Source: JANXLO01 sp043762265 (GTDB lineage Bacteria; Armatimonadota; Chthonomonadetes; Chthonomonadales; Chthonomonadaceae). Taken from it: a stretch of 23,368 nt of DNA. The translations under genes and the position numbers were made by a program. Positions 21,762 through 23,368 of this stretch are shown in pieces. The first letter of the stretch is position 1. Every line of letters begins with the position of its first letter. The notes below the pieces were generated by a model. The model did no database searches and was not told the origin of the DNA. It saw only the letters and a program-made list of their open reading frames with translations. Where the stretch lies: NCBI GenBank assembly GCA_043762265.1, contig JAYUMV010000172.1, forward strand, positions 1 through 23,368. Direction: 5' to 3'.

Positions 21762-23368
21762 ACACTATTGTCGTTGCCAGGCGGGAACGGCCGATTTCGG
21801 CGCCCGTAAAAGCCGGATTGATTTTCCTGCTGACCCTCCTGACACTGCTCTATTTTCCGCTTTGCCTCCTGGCTCTGCTGCTAATCGGGTGCCTCCTGAT
21901 AGCGGATCTGGCGCTGTTGGTCGTCCTGCTGCGGTTGGCACGACCGGGGGCGGCGCTGCCGCCGATGCGCCGGATGTGGCGGTTGGCGCGGGTGATTCTG
22001 TCCACCTTTCGCAGTCCCCGAGAGGGCGCGAAATACCACATCGCGCTTACCGAGGCGGAGGCGCCGCATCTGTTTGCGACGGTGCGGAACTGTGCCCGGC
22101 GGATCGGTTGCGCCATGCCCGACTCCCTCGTTTTAGAGATGACCTGTGGCGCCTGGGTGCGCTTGGAAGGTTATCGCTCAGGACACGGTCGCAGCACGCT
22201 GGGACTGGGCTTCAATCTCCTGACAGGATTAGGGCAGGAGGAGATCGAAGCCATCATCCTGCACGAGATGGCGCATGCCCTGCTGGTACAGCGGGGAGCC
22301 AAGAAGATCGGCATGCAGGGCGTGTCGCGGTTCGTGCGATTGGTCGAAGAGACCCACGATCTCATACAGCGCGAAGCGCCTCTTCAGGGCGAGATATGGG
22401 GCCATTTCTGGACTGCAAATCTGCTGGCGCGGTTTTGCAGTCTGCTGGCTGCCGCCGGGGTTCGGATGTACGCGCTCTATTCGCGGCAGGACGAGTTCGA
22501 CGCCGACCGCTCCTCGGCCTTACGCTGCGGCGGTGCAACCTTCGGGAACGCTCTGCTCAAGAGCGCGATCCTGGACGCAAAGGCCGCAGAACTCTCGTGG
22601 CAAGACTGCGTGATGCAGAGTCAGCGTGAAGGCAGTTACACCGACTGGATGCGCGGCAAACTCCGCATTCAGGACGAGAAGGAACTGGCGAAACTGCGCC
22701 GGGAAGCCATCGACCAGGATCGCCGTTCGCACTACAGTTTTCATCCGACCATGGAAGACCGAATCGCCCAGGTCATGGACAAAGCGTCGGGCAGTTCTCC
22801 CCTGATGCAGTCTGCGCCGGCCGCGCCCTGGTTCGCGGATTCCGACGCCACCGTGGATCGCCTGTTCAGCCTGATCGAGCGGGCGCTCATGGAGGAAGAG
22901 CGCGAAGAGAGCGAAAACCTGAGCCGCTGGGAGCGCACGCGCCGCACACGGAGGCGTACAAGCACACTGGAGGTCGTTGGCGTCATCCTGCTGATCTTCG
23001 GGGGGGCCGTGCTCCTGGTGGGCATCGTGGCGCCAGGTGACATGGAGGCGAAGGAGCAGACGCTCACGATTGCAGGCGGCCTTGCGGCGATGATCCTCGG
23101 CATCGCGCTCCACCGATTGGGAGCGCCCCCGGAGCCGGAGATGCTGCCGGCGCCCGAATTCAGCCTCTTCGAAGACTCGCTGGAGAAGATCTGGTCGGCC
23201 AGCGGCAACTATGCGCCCCTGCTGCAGGGGACTCTGCCCACAGCGGGTGGCCCGGCTGCTTCGGCGGGACGCGCCGAGCGTTTGCAGTACTGGACGGAGC
23301 GCGGTCAGTCCTCTCTCCAGCGTTGCGACTATACCGGGGCGCTCTCCGCAGGACTACAGGCGCTGGAA
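21758..23368 (+). CDS. Membrane M48-family zinc metallopeptidase, 3' end outside window
   Basis: The frame is open from TTG 21758 to the last base (537 codons so far), so the C terminus is missing. Two closely spaced TM segments (about 20-60) lead to a peptidase domain with HEMAH (His169, Glu170, His173) and DEFDAD (Glu246, third zinc ligand), the HtpX/Ste24-like M48 arrangement with active site on the inner side of the membrane. A further pair of hydrophobic segments lies at about 410-430 and 440-455 (VVGVILLIFGGAVLLVGIV; LTIAGGLAAMILGIAL). The last visible residues (QYWTERGQSSLQRCDYTGALSAGLQALE region) look like the start of a TPR-type helix pair. The start is uncertain: TTG has only GGGA 6 nt upstream and overlaps a leader frame, while the same frame is open back to 21689 without a standard start codon. 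Confidence 0.8.
   Translation, partial: MNTIVVARRERPISAPVKAGLIFLLTLLTLLYFPLCLLALLLIGCLLIADLALLVVLLRLARPGAALPPMRRMWRLARVILSTFRSPREGAKYHIALTEAEAPHLFATVRNCARRIGCAMPDSLVLEMTCGAWVRLEGYRSGHGRSTLGLGFNLLTGLGQEEIEAIILHEMAHALLVQRGAKKIGMQGVSRFVRLVEETHDLIQREAPLQGEIWGHFWTANLLARFCSLLAAAGVRMYALYSRQDEFDADRSSALRCGGATFGNALLKSAILDAKAAELSWQDCVMQSQREGSYTDWMRGKLRIQDEKELAKLRREAIDQDRRSHYSFHPTMEDRIAQVMDKASGSSPLMQSAPAAPWFADSDATVDRLFSLIERALMEEEREESENLSRWERTRRTRRRTSTLEVVGVILLIFGGAVLLVGIVAPGDMEAKEQTLTIAGGLAAMILGIALHRLGAPPEPEMLPAPEFSLFEDSLEKIWSASGNYAPLLQGTLPTAGGPAASAGRAERLQYWTERGQSSLQRCDYTGALSAGLQALE

Noticed and set aside
21526..22629. 367-codon plus-strand frame across the start of the membrane M48 gene
   Set aside because: Arg/Gly/Ala-rich shadow. 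The frame from 21758 encodes HEMAH and DEFDAD with TM segments and stays open to the window end.

Overview
The window appears to be bacterial chromosome from a GC-rich lineage with a Gram-negative-type envelope. It contains a lipoprotein, several exported glycine-rich proteins, an STN (secretin/TonB short N-terminal) domain protein, a FecR-domain protein and two M48 metallopeptidases. GTG and TTG starts are common, Shine-Dalgarno (SD) sites are AGGAG-like, and several sigma70-type promoters can be read by eye. My best guess for the phylum is Armatimonadota or a neighbour, at low confidence, because nothing here is a phylogenetic marker I can place without a search. I saw no rRNA, tRNA, CRISPR array, insertion sequence or phage gene.

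Layout. Positions 1-3380, minus strand: an STN-domain protein with a glycine-rich repeat tail, split by an in-frame TAG directly after its signal peptide. Next come an MFS transporter and an ABC-2 type permease, which form an operon read from a good promoter at 3349-3377. Positions 3580-9453, plus strand: a four-TM protein with a degenerate class III cyclase domain, then a perfect TGTGA-N6-TCACA site (CRP consensus). After that come a tyrosine/glycine/serine-rich lipoprotein, a small unknown protein, a glycine/serine-rich exported protein with a C-terminal TM segment, another unknown protein, and an exported M48 peptidase with its own promoter. Positions 9530-14415: a one-module NRPS-like enzyme (A-PCP-TE, aspartate-like binding-pocket code) faces a convergent DUF58/Sfp-type phosphopantetheinyl transferase operon. 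The transferase is the enzyme needed to activate the NRPS carrier domain. Positions 14595-17217: ftsK with its promoter and a clean terminator. Positions 17375-20529: a FecR-domain membrane protein overlaps by one base a CHASE2-adenylate/guanylate cyclase. Positions 20598-23368: a two-TM helical-repeat-like protein, then a membrane M48 peptidase that runs off the end of the window.

How the genes may work together. The clearest theme is envelope sensing and cyclic-nucleotide signalling. There is a catalytically plausible CHASE2 cyclase with an unusual base-recognition residue, coupled to a FecR protein. There is also a pseudo-cyclase, and a CRP-type site just downstream of it and in front of the surface-protein cluster. 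A second theme is a minimal NRPS plus its activating transferase. Both links are inference from neighbourhood and motifs.
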